A stretch of DNA of 64,000 nt. Source: Heracleum sosnowskyi. Lineage: Eukaryota > Streptophyta > Magnoliopsida > Apiales > Apiaceae. The translations under genes and the position numbers were made by a program. Every line of letters starts with the position of its first letter. Position 1 is the stretch's first letter. The stretch is taken from NCBI GenBank assembly GCA_030848705.1, contig CM061243.1:110818674-110882673 (forward strand), given 5' to 3'. The notes below the pieces were generated by a model, which ran no database searches, was not told the origin of the DNA, and saw nothing but the letters and a program-made list of their open reading frames with translations. Shown piece by piece: positions 11,601 through 23,138 of the stretch.

Positions 11601-13014
11601 ATCATTATGAAGCTTATAACATAAACTACACAGTCATGGGCTGTAGGACTCAAGGGTCGAGCTCTAACAGAGGAAAAACAGGGAACCAATCAGTAGGTAA
11701 AAATTTGGGCATTACGACGGCTATAATCGTAACGTTTCCCGGTTTTTGTTATGTCAAAACCTCTTAAAACCAATTGAATTCAACAACCCAACAACTTTTA
11801 CAACATAACCAGTTCATATACTTCAAGAACACATCACCAACATCAACCAACAACAAGTATTCATCAAGAATTAACCATACATACTCCAAATTCCATAAAC
11901 ACGCTTATTCTTAAACATTACTAGAAACTTCACTTAAATCTCAACATAAATCAATTGGGTGGATGAGTGGTATACCTTCCTTGAATCCTGAAACACACCA
12001 CAAGAGCTTGTAAGCCTTAAGAGAGTCTTTATCCATGGTTATCATCCTTAAACTTGCAAAAGAAAATCAAGAACAAGTTATAAATTCTCGGAGTTACTAT
12101 ACACCGGTTTAAAGAACTGGAACAATGAAGGTCTTACCTTGCTCAAATGGAAGAAACTTGTGAAATAGGAAATGTAGGTTATCTCAAGACCTTTCCAACA
12201 AGAGATAGATCGCCATTTGCCACCGAGAAATGAAGGAGATATGGAGTTTACAATCCGGCAGTCTGTTTTTGGCCGAAATGAAGAAATGAAAATGTTTTTC
12301 TTTTTGTTTTGGCTTTTGACTTGATTAATAATGATAATGCTGATTTTTGTGTGAAGAGTGGTGAGTCATCACATTGTCCTTGTCATCAGGACACGTGTCA
12401 AGCCATGGAGTATCATGGTGGCAAAGCAGGGACACGTGTCGCGCATGCATGTGTTTGGTTCGTTTCTTTTCACATGGATGATCCAAATGTTGCATCCCTA
12501 GAATTAATCTTGTTACATGTTATTTCCATGTCTATATTTAATCCTGTAAATGTCGCCTTGTTCCTCTTGAAACGATACGAAATATTTTTCCAAAGGGCGA
12601 ATAAAACTCTCCGCGGTTTTCGCAGTGAATAGTAACTATTCACTATTTATTCCAACAATCGAATCCTTAAATCGACTTTAATAAAATAATAAAATTCCAA
12701 AATATTAAATCCTCAAATACTCAATTTTAATATCTCATTTCTTGAATATAATAATATATAATTCACTGCCCGGTCAAATACTATCCAAAATAAAATTTGG
12801 AGTTTCTGAATTCCGATCGTCTTTGCATTCACTTATTTACTCCATAGATCACTAATATGACTTCGGAATATCCACACTACGTCTCATACATAGGTGGCAT
12901 GAAAAATTTTCTTAACCCTCAAGATCACTATTCATCCACCAAATCACTATTCACTGATACACTTAATCATAATCAGAAAAGTTTTAAATTTTTCCAAAAA
13001 TCCGGGTTATTACA
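8617..13014 (-). mobile_element. 3' LTR of Tekay-1 (4398 bp)
   Basis: The LTR starts TGTAACAGCC on the plus strand and ends GGTTATTACA. It is collinear with 17689-20175 plus 32398-34368. It lacks 65 bp present in the other LTR (18063-18127 there, between ctgct repeats). It contains the uninterrupted sequence catac at 11037-11041, which is the empty site for the Copia-1 insertion. A (CA)n run lies at 8741-8759. Two CACGTG boxes at about 12391 and 12432, each inside GGACACGTGTC or GGGACACGTGTC, lie in the likely U3. The reading frame of about 107 codons at 12309 is repeated in the other LTR and does not look like a protein gene. Confidence 0.9.
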
Positions 13015-13031
13015 TTCTCCCCTCCTTAAAA
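13015..13031 (-). other. Polypurine tract of Tekay-1
   Basis: On the minus strand the sequence is ttttaaggaggggagaa, immediately followed by the TGTAATAACC start of the 3' LTR. Confidence 0.85.
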
Positions 13032-13052
13032 GGATTCCGTCCCAGAATCAAC

Positions 13053-14960
13053 TTAGGAGTAACTGGGGTACTTCTCTTCCATTGCACTTTCTAACTCCCA
13101 GGTGGATTCTTCCACCTCTTGATTTTCCACAAACCTTTCACTAGCTTGTCAACCTCGTCACTTAGCACTTGCTCTTTTCTATCCGTGATTTCCACAGGTT
13201 GTTCTTTGTAAGTCAGACCAGGTTGTATACCTTCCTGCTCGTACTCTACATATGCCGGGCATCTATAGTATACTGACGTAGCATTGACACATGAACCACG
13301 TTATGACCATTCTACAAGTTGGGGGGGGGGGTAAGGCTGGCTCGTAGGCCACCTTCCTGACGCGTTTTAAAATCTCAGATGGCCCAATGAATCTCGGGCT
13401 CACTTCCCTTTCTTTCCAAATCTCATTAATTCTTTCCATGGATATCTTTTAGCATCACGAATCTCTAACCTCATATTCCCCATCTTGTTTGTACAGAAAA
13501 TACACCAACATAAACTTGCTTGTCATCCATCAACATGCCATTTAGCTTATCAATAGCAGTACTATCTCTATACTCGCGGGCTTAGTCCGCATACTTTCTC
13601 TGTCTGTCTTGGTTGTCACTAGCCGCTTGTTGGTGAAATCTTTTGTCTTTCTAGTTTGTTGGATTAACTTGGGTTTTGTGTAAAATCTCATCCTTTAATT
13701 CCCGATCATTCGGAATCCATCTCTGTCTCATTTTAATTAAGGGTATCGACCACCACATTGGCCTTCCCCGGATGGTAGTGTATCTCACAGTCATAATCCT
13801 AGGTCAATTCTAGTCATTTCTCCATCTCATGTTATCTACTATCACGGATAACTCAAAGCCACTTCATCACATTCCATAAAATTTGTGGGTGCATTAGTCA
13901 ACCCAAAATAACCTCGCTGAAAACTCGAAGTGTCTATCCCAAGTACGAATCGCAGTCTTGGGTATATCCTCGGATTTAACTTCCAACTGGTGATACCCAG
14001 TTCTTAAATAAATTGGAAATACACAGCGTTCTTCCGCTGATCAAACAATCATTTACAAGGGTACCTATTCTCCATGTCGAACTCATACAACTCTCGAGGT
14101 TCGATATATAATCTTGTGCTAAAATCTTTCTCTCTTACAACAACACCGGGCTCTCCACGGTGGTACACTGGGTCTTATCATACCCTTATACAACAACTCT
14201 TGTAACTGAGTCACTAACCCTTTCATTCCCACTATACCCTGAATACTCAGTATTCATTCTCATGTCATCCAAATCGATATCTGGTAGCTCATTAAAACCT
14301 TGTACAATCTCCCAAAACCATTGTAGTTCCCTTTATACTTGGTATCTCTTTTCTTGGCGTCAACCATAAGAGCTAATTAAGCCTCGTATCTCTGGCATAA
14401 TAATTTCTTAGTCTGAACTATACTCAAGAATCTCTGAATCTGTCTCCATCCTTTATTTATTACTCTTTTTCTTTGCAATCAATTGGCTCCATTGGGTGTC
14501 AACCAACCCATCCTTATTATAATATCCACTTCTCCCAACTTGAAAGGAATCAGGTCTATCAAAAGTGTCGACCTCATATTTCTAGTTCACAACCTAGATG
14601 TACCAGTCCTATGGGAAAATCCCTCGATTGACTATTTCTACTTGTAATTAATCCCTTAGTGGCTCGGCCTTAAGGTTTAATTGCCATGCAACTTCTTGAT
14701 ATAGAACGATACATTAGCTCTGTCTAAACAGTGTAGAAGGGCACATGCTATTTAAAGGTCCCGATAATGGGCTGCTGGTTAGAGGTAGCCCTGGTTGAAA
14801 CCTACTGGCTTTCTTTTCTTCTGTGTTCACAAACTCCGGAACAACCTCGATAATTCGGAAAACTTGGCCTCATACTAGGTCACAGTCATAGTTTCTTGTT
14901 TTAACTCCCTAACTTTCATTTTCATCCGGGTCTCCAGATATTTCCGAAAATTATTCCTCT
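13053..14960 (-). pseudogene. Degraded gag-pol of Tekay-1
   Basis: Only fragments can be read, in several frames. In minus-strand order they are: a gag piece (about 14935-14820, TKYEAKFSEL-like); RT (13912-13882, FGLTNAP); the RNase H end (13797-13746, DYDCEIHYHPGKANVV); integrase C-terminal pieces (about 13610, then about 13430-13370 with RFIGPSEILKRV, and about 13300 with NVVHVSMLR); and a chromodomain end (EESTWELESAM) stopping at TAA 13053. The segment between RNase H and the integrase C-terminus is too short to hold an integrase core, so there is an internal deletion. There are many stops and frameshifts, and several recur in the second Tekay copy at 53009-54720, so they predate the separation of the two copies. 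Confidence 0.8.
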
Positions 14961-17672
14961 AAAACCACACACGCTGCACCTCTCCCAAGTCACAATACCA
15001 GCTCCCTCTGACTCCATCGTCAGTACTTATCTTGCTAACCCAGAGGTAGTGTCCATTCGTAAACAACTCCTCCAAAATCTCAATTCCACTATAGGGCATC
15101 TATCTAACACCGTTGTCACTGGAGTTCACGGCACATCGCTATTCCTTTCACATATATCGATTGACACCCTTTCCATTATCATAATATCCTTGGGAGAATA
15201 AACCAATTTCATCGATATGTCACTAACATTCTATTCGTCTTAGGGATTCGCTCCTGTCATAGGCGATTTCGTTGCGAATCTAATTCCTATCAACGAATTT
15301 TGACTTATTTGACCTGGTTGGCCTCCCCTTGAAATTCAATAAGGATAACAAAAATTATGGGGCCTTGAAAGATAGCTCCCATATCAAAGAAAATGTCACA
15401 CACTGGTGATCATAAGGTTATGAGTTTTAAGGTAACCTTATTGGAGGTAAGAGAATTTTTACCGAGAGATCAAATATGATCATAAGAACTCAACGTTGTG
15501 TGCCTCGATTGAGACATTACTAAAGGTAATTAGCCTTCTTGTATTTCACAACTTACAAGTGATGGCGTCCCATCCGACTTCTATCACACAGACAGATAGT
15601 CCTTGTAGCCCCTATAAGTATAGGGTTTTTCGTCTCAGTGGAAGTTGAAAAGTATGAAAGCAATTCGAGATCAATTTAATGATTATCGCCTTTCGACAAT
15701 ATTTCTCAAAGGAATACCTTGGATTAAAATTGAACATCTTCCAAAGGTGCGATTTACAAGAAAAGGATAGCCATAAAGATACTGGTATTCAACAAACAAG
15801 TGGTGAGGTATCACCATAGGGTCATTCATTATTTGAAGAAAAGTGAAAGCTTAAATAACATCATTTGACAGGGCTTCGAAAGCCTGAAAGTAGGCATTGT
15901 GATAGCCTCTGGCACAATTGAAACTGAATATGGTTTAGCACAAGTGTTATAAAACAACTTCGAAGAGGGAATATACCCTTTATCAGAATTCTTTCCTTGG
16001 AAGAGGTCAAGATAGATCATAGATTGGGGAAATGTCCCACATAATTTGCAAATGGGGAGGGTACTACCAAGGTCTCTACGGATGCCTTTTATGTCGGCTC
16101 CTCTGATGGATAATCGTTCAATTCTAAAGCTTTTCCTTTCCACGCACCCTAAGTTGTTCGATACTTACGTCATTGCCGACTTATAACAGTCGCTAAGAAT
16201 TCAACCATCAACATTTGCAATCGCAGGGAATTCTATTCGACTAGGCGCAAACATCTCAAGTAAGCGTTCTGTTCTATAAGAAGACTTCGATACTGTTGTC
16301 GCCCGTAGCAATGACAAGTCCACATGTCGATTGGAAGATCGTTAGAATCTACAGGCTTAAATCCGGTCTCTATTTCAATCATCCTTATACCCAATATTCC
16401 TTCTCCCATATCAATCCTGTGCGCTACATAAGCTTAACACTTTTGGCACAATAGCCTTTTCATTTAAGTCAATCCCGGAACTTCTCAGTCCGTCTTGGTC
16501 CTTAAATATATTTCGCCTTTACCGTCCAATCTCAACTTCATCATTTTATCTCTATAATCGATTATAGCAATCAGGGTCTGTCCACCAACCCATATAACGG
16601 CTATCTTACCCAATCCACAGGGTTCGCTCTAATTTCCACTCTCTTTGGTGACATCCTCTGGTAATCAGAAAGACAAGGTTTGCCAAACTTTGCTGAATTC
16701 CTTTCCAAAATCAGGGAAATTTGATCAATCTATTACCTACTAATAATGCTCGGATATGATTTCTGACCTTTCTGTTCTATCCTCATAATTCCTTCCTGGT
16801 TTCCTGAGGGTGGTAAATCTCGTTCTCGATTCCGTCCTAGCGTGCTTGTCTTACAATAACATTTACATGGTACATATACCCAAGATTCTCCTTGAGATAA
16901 TAAAATCCCTCAATGATGTAATAGACACTCTTTCCAGTGGAATCGCTGGTCGTGGGGGATTGAAACCTCATAGCCCAAACAATTCCTTACACTATACTAG
17001 GCAACTAAGTACCCTTGATCGCTTGTGAAAATATGAACATCTTGGTTCTTACGTATGCCGCCTCCTTATGGGCAACTATAATCGACTACGAGTAACAGGT
17101 TTCGTTCGAGTCGAATCAATCCACTGATACTGCCTATACTGCCTCTACCTCTTCTGCTTTGGAGACTCTACTCCATTTTCTTTGTCATATCTCTTGATGA
17201 ATCATGAACGATCCTTAAACTCTCGTCTCGTCACTTATTTATCCCTTGAAGGTTCGTCCGGTCTTATTATTAGACCTCAAATAACACACCACATCTTTAT
17301 CAATCAACACGTCCTCTACAAGATTCTTTCCTTGACCCACTATGGGGTCTTCCTCTAGATCCTCCTATGGATCTTCCTTTATCGGGTCTCCGTCCATTTC
17401 AAAGAACGCATCATCAATTGCCTACTCGAAGGCCTCAGGATCTGGTATCTCGGAGTCCCATCCATCTATAACTCATACGAATCGAGGTGACTAACCATGA
17501 AGTCCTAAGTACGGTTTCCCAAAAGAAGTCCCCTCTCGGGCTTCATCTTAAACAGTTAGGGTCATGTCCTCTAACCCGACTACGAACTCAATTTGAGCTC
17601 TAGATGTTCTTATCATTATTAAGGGTATTGTAAGACTCGATCTCCTATCGTTTCTGAGGACTGTAACCTAAC
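14961..17672 (-). other. Tekay-1 leader region between primer-binding site and gag remnant
   Basis: This 2.7-kb region has no intact gene. The end next to the primer site (about 17300-17650) could be a decayed gag N-terminus. The middle (about 15600-16150) contains two overlapping opposite-strand reading frames that also exist in the second copy (55380-55915) and match no family I recognise. The region is collinear with 54721-57352 apart from small indels, for example about 100 bp near 16330-16440 that is absent from the other copy. Confidence 0.6.
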
Positions 17673-17684
17673 GCTCTGATACCA
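17673..17684 (-). other. Primer-binding site (tRNA-iMet) of Tekay-1
   Basis: The plus-strand gctctgatacca is the complement of TGGTATCAGAGC, the standard plant initiator-methionine primer site. It sits 4 nt inside the 5' LTR end at 17689. Confidence 0.92.
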
Positions 17685-17688
17685 TCTC

Positions 17689-20175
17689 TGTAACAGCCCC
17701 AAATCCGGGGTCAGGGATTTAGGGTTGTCACAATCCATGTACTCCTTGCCTTACCTGTATTACTCACACCATTCATAATTCGCCTGCTCATGACCCCACA
17801 ACATATGTCTCACACACACACACACACAGGTTAGAGTCTCAGAAACGACACAATACAACAGCTGCGGAATAAATAATTTTTATTACAATACCCAAATGTC
17901 TTTTGAATCTGTTACTGATACAATTTCTAAGTATTGTTACATTACCAACTTAGCCTTCTGATGCTCACAATCCTCTAATACCATTCATGTCTATACATAA
18001 GCTGAATGCCAAAAGCCGTAGCCTGATTCGATTGGTTTGTACTATTCCCGGGATCACTGCTAGAAACTGTTTATGGAAACGCCTTGCGAGGTATGTGCCG
18101 TCCCATTGGCATCCTGCTTCGCTGCTATATAATATATATAAAATAATAGCAAGAGTGAGCGATAGCTCAGCAAGGTAATGAAAGTATGGCATAATTCTGC
18201 CCTTAATTCAACCCAGAAATAAAGCGGGTATACGACAATAATTTGTCAAAATATCTCGATACTGAAATCATTTCCTTATCGGAATGTATTCCAAAAATAG
18301 TACCATTATTGTACTTCAAATATCATTTCAGAATACTCTGTAACTTTCGATATTCATACTATGAACAAAGTTCTAGTATAGTATAAAAGCTGAAATAACA
18401 AGATAACTCAGTATATCCTTTCCGTAAAATATCTGCTATATAAAATATAAGCAGACTATCAACATATACTTGAAAGATGAAGTTATAAAGAAAATTCAAA
18501 TATCATCTTTCATATCAAACATTTACCTCATATCATAATTTGGAAATAAAGGCAATGTAAAATATTTCCAATACATTTTCTAAACTCATCTGATTCCATA
18601 TATCTTTTTCATAAAATCAAATACCTTTTTCGTAATTTCATATGCTTTCTGATAAACTCACATACTGGAATAAACTTGAATACTCTTGAGTAACTTTCTT
18701 TCTCTGAAAACTTGCATAACACTGAATAACTTGAGTAAACTTTCTTTTTCTGAAAACTTGCATAACATATGCTCTTTCATGGATGATGAACTGTAGATGG
18801 AGATGCTAGGCGCCGAGGATACCCCTGCGATGATCAGTCGCAAGCTGTATCCCCCTGCTGTTTTTCTACGTAGAAGGGAAGATAATCAGTCTCACACCGA
18901 CTTACCTCCCCGCCAATCGGTTGTAGGCAGGAAGAACAGACCCGTTCATAGACGGTCGATTCTGTTACTCTCCACTTATCCTACGGTCGGGCACTGATAA
19001 TCATCTAAGGGAAGAACATACCCGTTCATCAGTCCGTCGGCCATATTGTAATTCCCTTAGGGGACCGACGCTACTCAGTCCCTTACATATCTCCAAGTTC
19101 GAGTAAATCCAAAACACTGAAACATAAAGTTCCTTTCCCTTTTTCCCCAAGTATACAACTCCACAAAGTAGTCGTATCTGGTTGGAAAGGAAATTCACTC
19201 ATATTTCCCAGGCTGCTGCCTGTTAATGGATATCACTGATTTCACTGATCTTACTTCTCGAGTTTTGAGGAAGTAATCAAAATCATTTTGATGGTAGTAT
19301 ATCAGACTGATAATTGAATAGTTTCAAAAAGATTTAGGACCGGGCAGTCCACTTGGAACAAACATTAAATCTTGAGAAAGGTCCCATGAGTCTTTGTAGT
19401 TTGAGCAATCATTTAAGTCTTTCTGGATATAGACTTAAAAGGGAAATAGATTTGGGAACCTTCTCTAATTATATTTATAATTGTCTAAATAAAACTGTAT
19501 TAGTTATCTAGGGTTAAAGAATGGTTTTCACAAAATACTTCCTCAAGAAGTAGGGCTTTAAATAATTAATAAAAACTATATTTAATAAAGAATATTTATT
19601 TAGAAGTAATTCCCAAATACTTCCTTAAGAAAATAATGGATAATAGTATAATAATATAACCCTAGATAACAACTGATACCATTCCCGGTCCGTAGAATAA
19701 ATACAGAGTATATACCCCTACTGAGGGTTTCTTAACATATCAGCTCCAAAAATATTGCTAGAACCATAGCTTATAAGTCCAACTTAAATCATTATATGTA
19801 TCAATTTGAACTCATGAAAACGTACATATATCTCATACTCCAAATCCAATTACATTTGGAAATCATACCATATGCAGTTGTTCAACAACATACATGCATC
19901 GTATATATATCATAAAGCCGTTTTCATGCCTTTTACTCTAAGCATGCTTTCAAAACAGGTATTATATCATCACAACAATAGTTTAAAAAGAGGGTTTGAA
20001 AACTTGCATGCATCTATCATATGCATATATTACGTCTCAACATTTTTAATACCATTACATCTATATACGATGTAAGGTTTGAAAACATGCATAATATCAT
20101 ATCGTATGCATCATTAGTATAATTAATGGAAAACATAGCATGGAATAAGAAAACTTGCATCTAGTATATGCATAC
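17689..20175 (-). mobile_element. 5' LTR of Tekay-1, part 1 (promoter-distal part)
   Basis: The segment is collinear with 8617-11041 of the 3' LTR. It is interrupted at 20176 by Copia-1, whose target duplication catac is at 20171-20175. It contains 65 bp (about 18063-18127) missing from the other LTR. Confidence 0.9.
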
Positions 20176-20719
20176 TGTTAGATATAATTGCTGACGTTTG
20201 TTTATCAGTGTTTAAGCAACAGGTACTGACCAGAGTTTATCAGAAGCCGGTCAGAGTTTAATTAAACTCTGACAGGGTGAAGAGTTTAAAGGAAGCCGGT
20301 CAGAGTTTATTTAAAGTCTGACAGGGTGATAATTGAATTAGCTGTCGGTGCTGAATTGAAGATTCTAGAAACAATATATTCTGAAGATGGAAAGAAGCAG
20401 AATATATTGATACAGCTAAGGAAACAGAATAGAAGATAAGAAGCAATCCTTAATTGATATAACTTGTATAGCTAATTTGTAGGAATATCAATTAGATAAG
20501 GATTGTGTAACTGTGTACTATATAAACACAGATAGGTTATCCCTAGAAGGGATGCGATCATTGAATATATTATTCTTGTAACCTAGAAGCTCTTTGTGAT
20601 TCATTAACATCACTAAGAGAGAATTATTTAATATAATTCAGTTTGTTGATTTACAAACTTGTGTTCTTGATTGTTATTCTCATACATACTTGATTATATA
20701 TTGTGTATTCGGCCTAACA
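20176..20719 (+). mobile_element. 5' LTR of Copia-1
   Basis: The LTR runs TGTTAGATAT...GGCCTAACA. A TATA box (tatataaa) is at 20519-20526. Upstream of it, two tandem copies of a unit of about 50 bp (near 20240 and 20290) contain ccggtcagagttt and tctgacagggtga. They carry four copies of the AAACTCTG word, mostly inverted. Confidence 0.95.
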
Positions 20720-20721
20720 AT

Positions 20722-20734
20722 TGGTATCAGAGCC
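20722..20734 (+). other. Primer-binding site (tRNA-iMet) of Copia-1
   Basis: The sequence tggtatcagagcc lies 2 nt after the LTR end and matches the complement of the initiator-methionine tRNA 3' end. Confidence 0.95.
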
Positions 20735-20782
20735 AAAGTTGTTTAATATATACAGTTTTACGATTCAAACACAGTAATAATC

Positions 20783-23125
20783 ATGTCTGAAGAAAATCAA
20801 ACTGCTCCCAAGGCTGAACAGGTTAAGCCTAATTCTGTGAGTCGATATGAAACAATCAGGGTTCCAATTCTCAGGCCTGTAGACTATCCAATTTGGAAGG
20901 TGAAGATGACCATGTTTCTGGAGGCTACAGATCCAGAATATCTTGACAGAATTTATGATGGTCCTCATAATCCAACCAAACTAGCCCCTGTTGTTGATGG
21001 TCAAGAACAAAAGACTGTTCCAAAGGAAAAGAAAGATATGACTCCTGAGGACATCTCATCAATTGCAAAGGATGCAAAGGTTAGACATCTTCTCCACAGT
21101 GCTTTAGATAATGTTATGTCTAACAGAGTAATTGGCTGCAAAACTGCCAAAGAGATATGGGATGCTTTAGAAGTCAGATGCCAGGGAACAGGTGCTATTA
21201 AGAAGAACAGAAAGACAATACTCACACAGGAGTATGAGCACTTTGATTCAAGACCTAATGAAACCTTGACTGAGACTCATGACAGATTTTGCAAACTATT
21301 GAATGATCTGTCTCTGGTTGATAAAGAATATGAGCTTGAAGAGTCTAATCTCAAGTTTCTGTTATCTCTACCTGAAAAGTGGGATCTAAAGACAACCACA
21401 ATAAGAGATAATTATGAGCTTGCTGATACAGATCTTGATGAAATCTATGGGTTATTGAAAACTCATGAACTGGAGATAGAACAAAGGAATAGAAGATTGA
21501 GTAAAAAGACAAAATCTGTTGCTCTCAAAGTCGAGGAGAAGCCCATTAAGAAGGAATCATCAAGGAAGAAAGCCAAGGGAAAGGCTTTAGTCATTAAATC
21601 TGAAAGTGAGTTATCAAACTCTGATGATGACTCAAACTCTGATGAAGCTTCTGACTCTGAGGATGATGAAGAACAGATGATGAAAATGGCTGCATTGATG
21701 GTGAAGACCTTTAAGAAGATGGGATTCAAGAACTTCAAGAAAGGAAAGAGATTCTCAAGGAAAGATTCAAACTCTGATAAGAGAAGTTTTAGAAAGTCTG
21801 ATGGAAGGGAGACCAAGTCTGGCAAGAAGGATAAATCTGAAATCCAGTGCTACAAGTGTAAGGAGATGGGTCACTATGCTCCAGAGTGCAAGAAAGGTAA
21901 AACTGAGAAAGCACTCATCTCTAAAGGCAAAGACTGGGCAGATACTTCAGATTCTGATGATGGAGTAAATTATGCTCTTATGGCAACTGTCAAAGATGAG
22001 ACTGAATCATCAGAATATAAGGTACCCCTAACTACTTATGCTTATGATACTGATAATATTTCTGAATTAAGAATTTATCTTAAGAACATACATGTTAGTT
22101 ATAGGGATCAGACTTTAGAGAATGAGAGGATTAAATCTGAGAATCTTAGTCTTAAAGAAAGAAGCAAGTTTCTTGAAAAAGAACTTGAGAATATGAAGCA
22201 GATTCAAAAAGAAAGAGATGATGCTGTTTATGTTGAACATGAGTTGCTTAAAAGGTATAGGCAACTAGAATCTGATTTAGAGAAGGAAAGAAAAATAATT
22301 AAAACTTGGACTAATTCTGGTAGAGATACACATCAAGTGTTTCAGACAGATTCTGTAGGCTTAGGGTACAGTGAGGAAGATGAACTTAGATTTCAGGACA
22401 AAATCAAGTTTAGAGCATTCACAAGTTCATATTCAACTCCTGTAACATTTGTTCCTGAATCTAGTAAGCTAAAATCTGTAGTTATGAAAGAAGCTGTTAA
22501 AGAGCCAGTTGAAGCTTGTGTTGAACAAGTGGATATTGAATTTAAAACAGAGAAACCTATTGAGCCTGAAGCTGTTATAGAACCAATTAGAGTCTGTGAG
22601 AAACAGGTTAATGTTGGTTTAATGACAGGAAAACAGTTCAAACATAAGCTCAAAGAGGTAAAGTCTGCCATGAAACCAAAAGGGTCCAAGAAGAATAGGA
22701 ATGGAAAGATAGGCATAGATAATAGAAATAATCATTTGCCTACTGCTGGTGCTCCAAGGAAAACATGTTATAATTGTGGTAGTTCTAATCATCTTGCTAG
22801 ATTTTGCACTAAGAACAAACATATTAATTCTTTATCTTCTACATCAGGAGTAAAGAATGATTATGTAAGGGTTAAACCACAAACTTTATGCATACACTGT
22901 GGGAGCACTTGGCATTCTATTTATACTTGTAAGAGTTATCATGCTATTTATCATAATTATTATGAGCTAAAACCCAACTTGAAATGGGTTAGAGCAAACT
23001 CTGCTAGTGTAAAATCTGACAATGTTAGTTTAAACTCTGATAATACTGATTCCGCTGCAAAAGCTAACACTGTTAAGAAAGGCAAAGGATCCAAGCAAGT
23101 CTGGATCCTTAAAACTAACACTTAG
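20783..23125 (+). CDS. gag: Gag of Copia-1 (780 aa)
   Basis: This encodes the capsid/nucleocapsid polyprotein. The ATG at 20783 is the first after the primer site. Residues about 15-230 form the Copia-type gag (UBN2-like) region, with YPIWKVKMTMFLEATDPEYL and KEIWDALEVRCQGTGAIKKN. A serine/acidic stretch (about 275-305) encodes repeated NSD units from the AAACTCTGA word. Three CCHC zinc knuckles follow: CYKCKEMGHYAPEC (356-369), CYNCGSSNHLARFC (662-675) and CIHCGSTWHSIYTC (703-716). A charged, probably coiled segment (about 430-520) lies between the first and second. The frame ends with TAG at 23123. Pol opens 13 nt later in another frame, so Gag and Pol are not one simple fusion. The frame is intact and nearly identical over its N-terminal 340 residues to the gag at 62233-63262. 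Confidence 0.93.
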   Translation: MSEENQTAPKAEQVKPNSVSRYETIRVPILRPVDYPIWKVKMTMFLEATDPEYLDRIYDGPHNPTKLAPVVDGQEQKTVPKEKKDMTPEDISSIAKDAKVRHLLHSALDNVMSNRVIGCKTAKEIWDALEVRCQGTGAIKKNRKTILTQEYEHFDSRPNETLTETHDRFCKLLNDLSLVDKEYELEESNLKFLLSLPEKWDLKTTTIRDNYELADTDLDEIYGLLKTHELEIEQRNRRLSKKTKSVALKVEEKPIKKESSRKKAKGKALVIKSESELSNSDDDSNSDEASDSEDDEEQMMKMAALMVKTFKKMGFKNFKKGKRFSRKDSNSDKRSFRKSDGRETKSGKKDKSEIQCYKCKEMGHYAPECKKGKTEKALISKGKDWADTSDSDDGVNYALMATVKDETESSEYKVPLTTYAYDTDNISELRIYLKNIHVSYRDQTLENERIKSENLSLKERSKFLEKELENMKQIQKERDDAVYVEHELLKRYRQLESDLEKERKIIKTWTNSGRDTHQVFQTDSVGLGYSEEDELRFQDKIKFRAFTSSYSTPVTFVPESSKLKSVVMKEAVKEPVEACVEQVDIEFKTEKPIEPEAVIEPIRVCEKQVNVGLMTGKQFKHKLKEVKSAMKPKGSKKNRNGKIGIDNRNNHLPTAGAPRKTCYNCGSSNHLARFCTKNKHINSLSSTSGVKNDYVRVKPQTLCIHCGSTWHSIYTCKSYHAIYHNYYELKPNLKWVRANSASVKSDNVSLNSDNTDSAAKANTVKKGKGSKQVWILKTNT

Positions 23126-23138
23126 TGTTGGTTTGTGA

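Noticed and set aside
12309..12632. A 107-codon open frame (also at 33664-34035) as a small gene
   Set aside because: It lies in both LTRs of Tekay-1, shows no recognisable domain, differs at its end between the copies through small indels, and is best explained as LTR sequence.
20783..21825. Several antisense frames of 60-120 codons opposite gag and pol
   Set aside because: They are shadows of real codons in the other strand, with low-complexity serine/leucine composition and no independent support.
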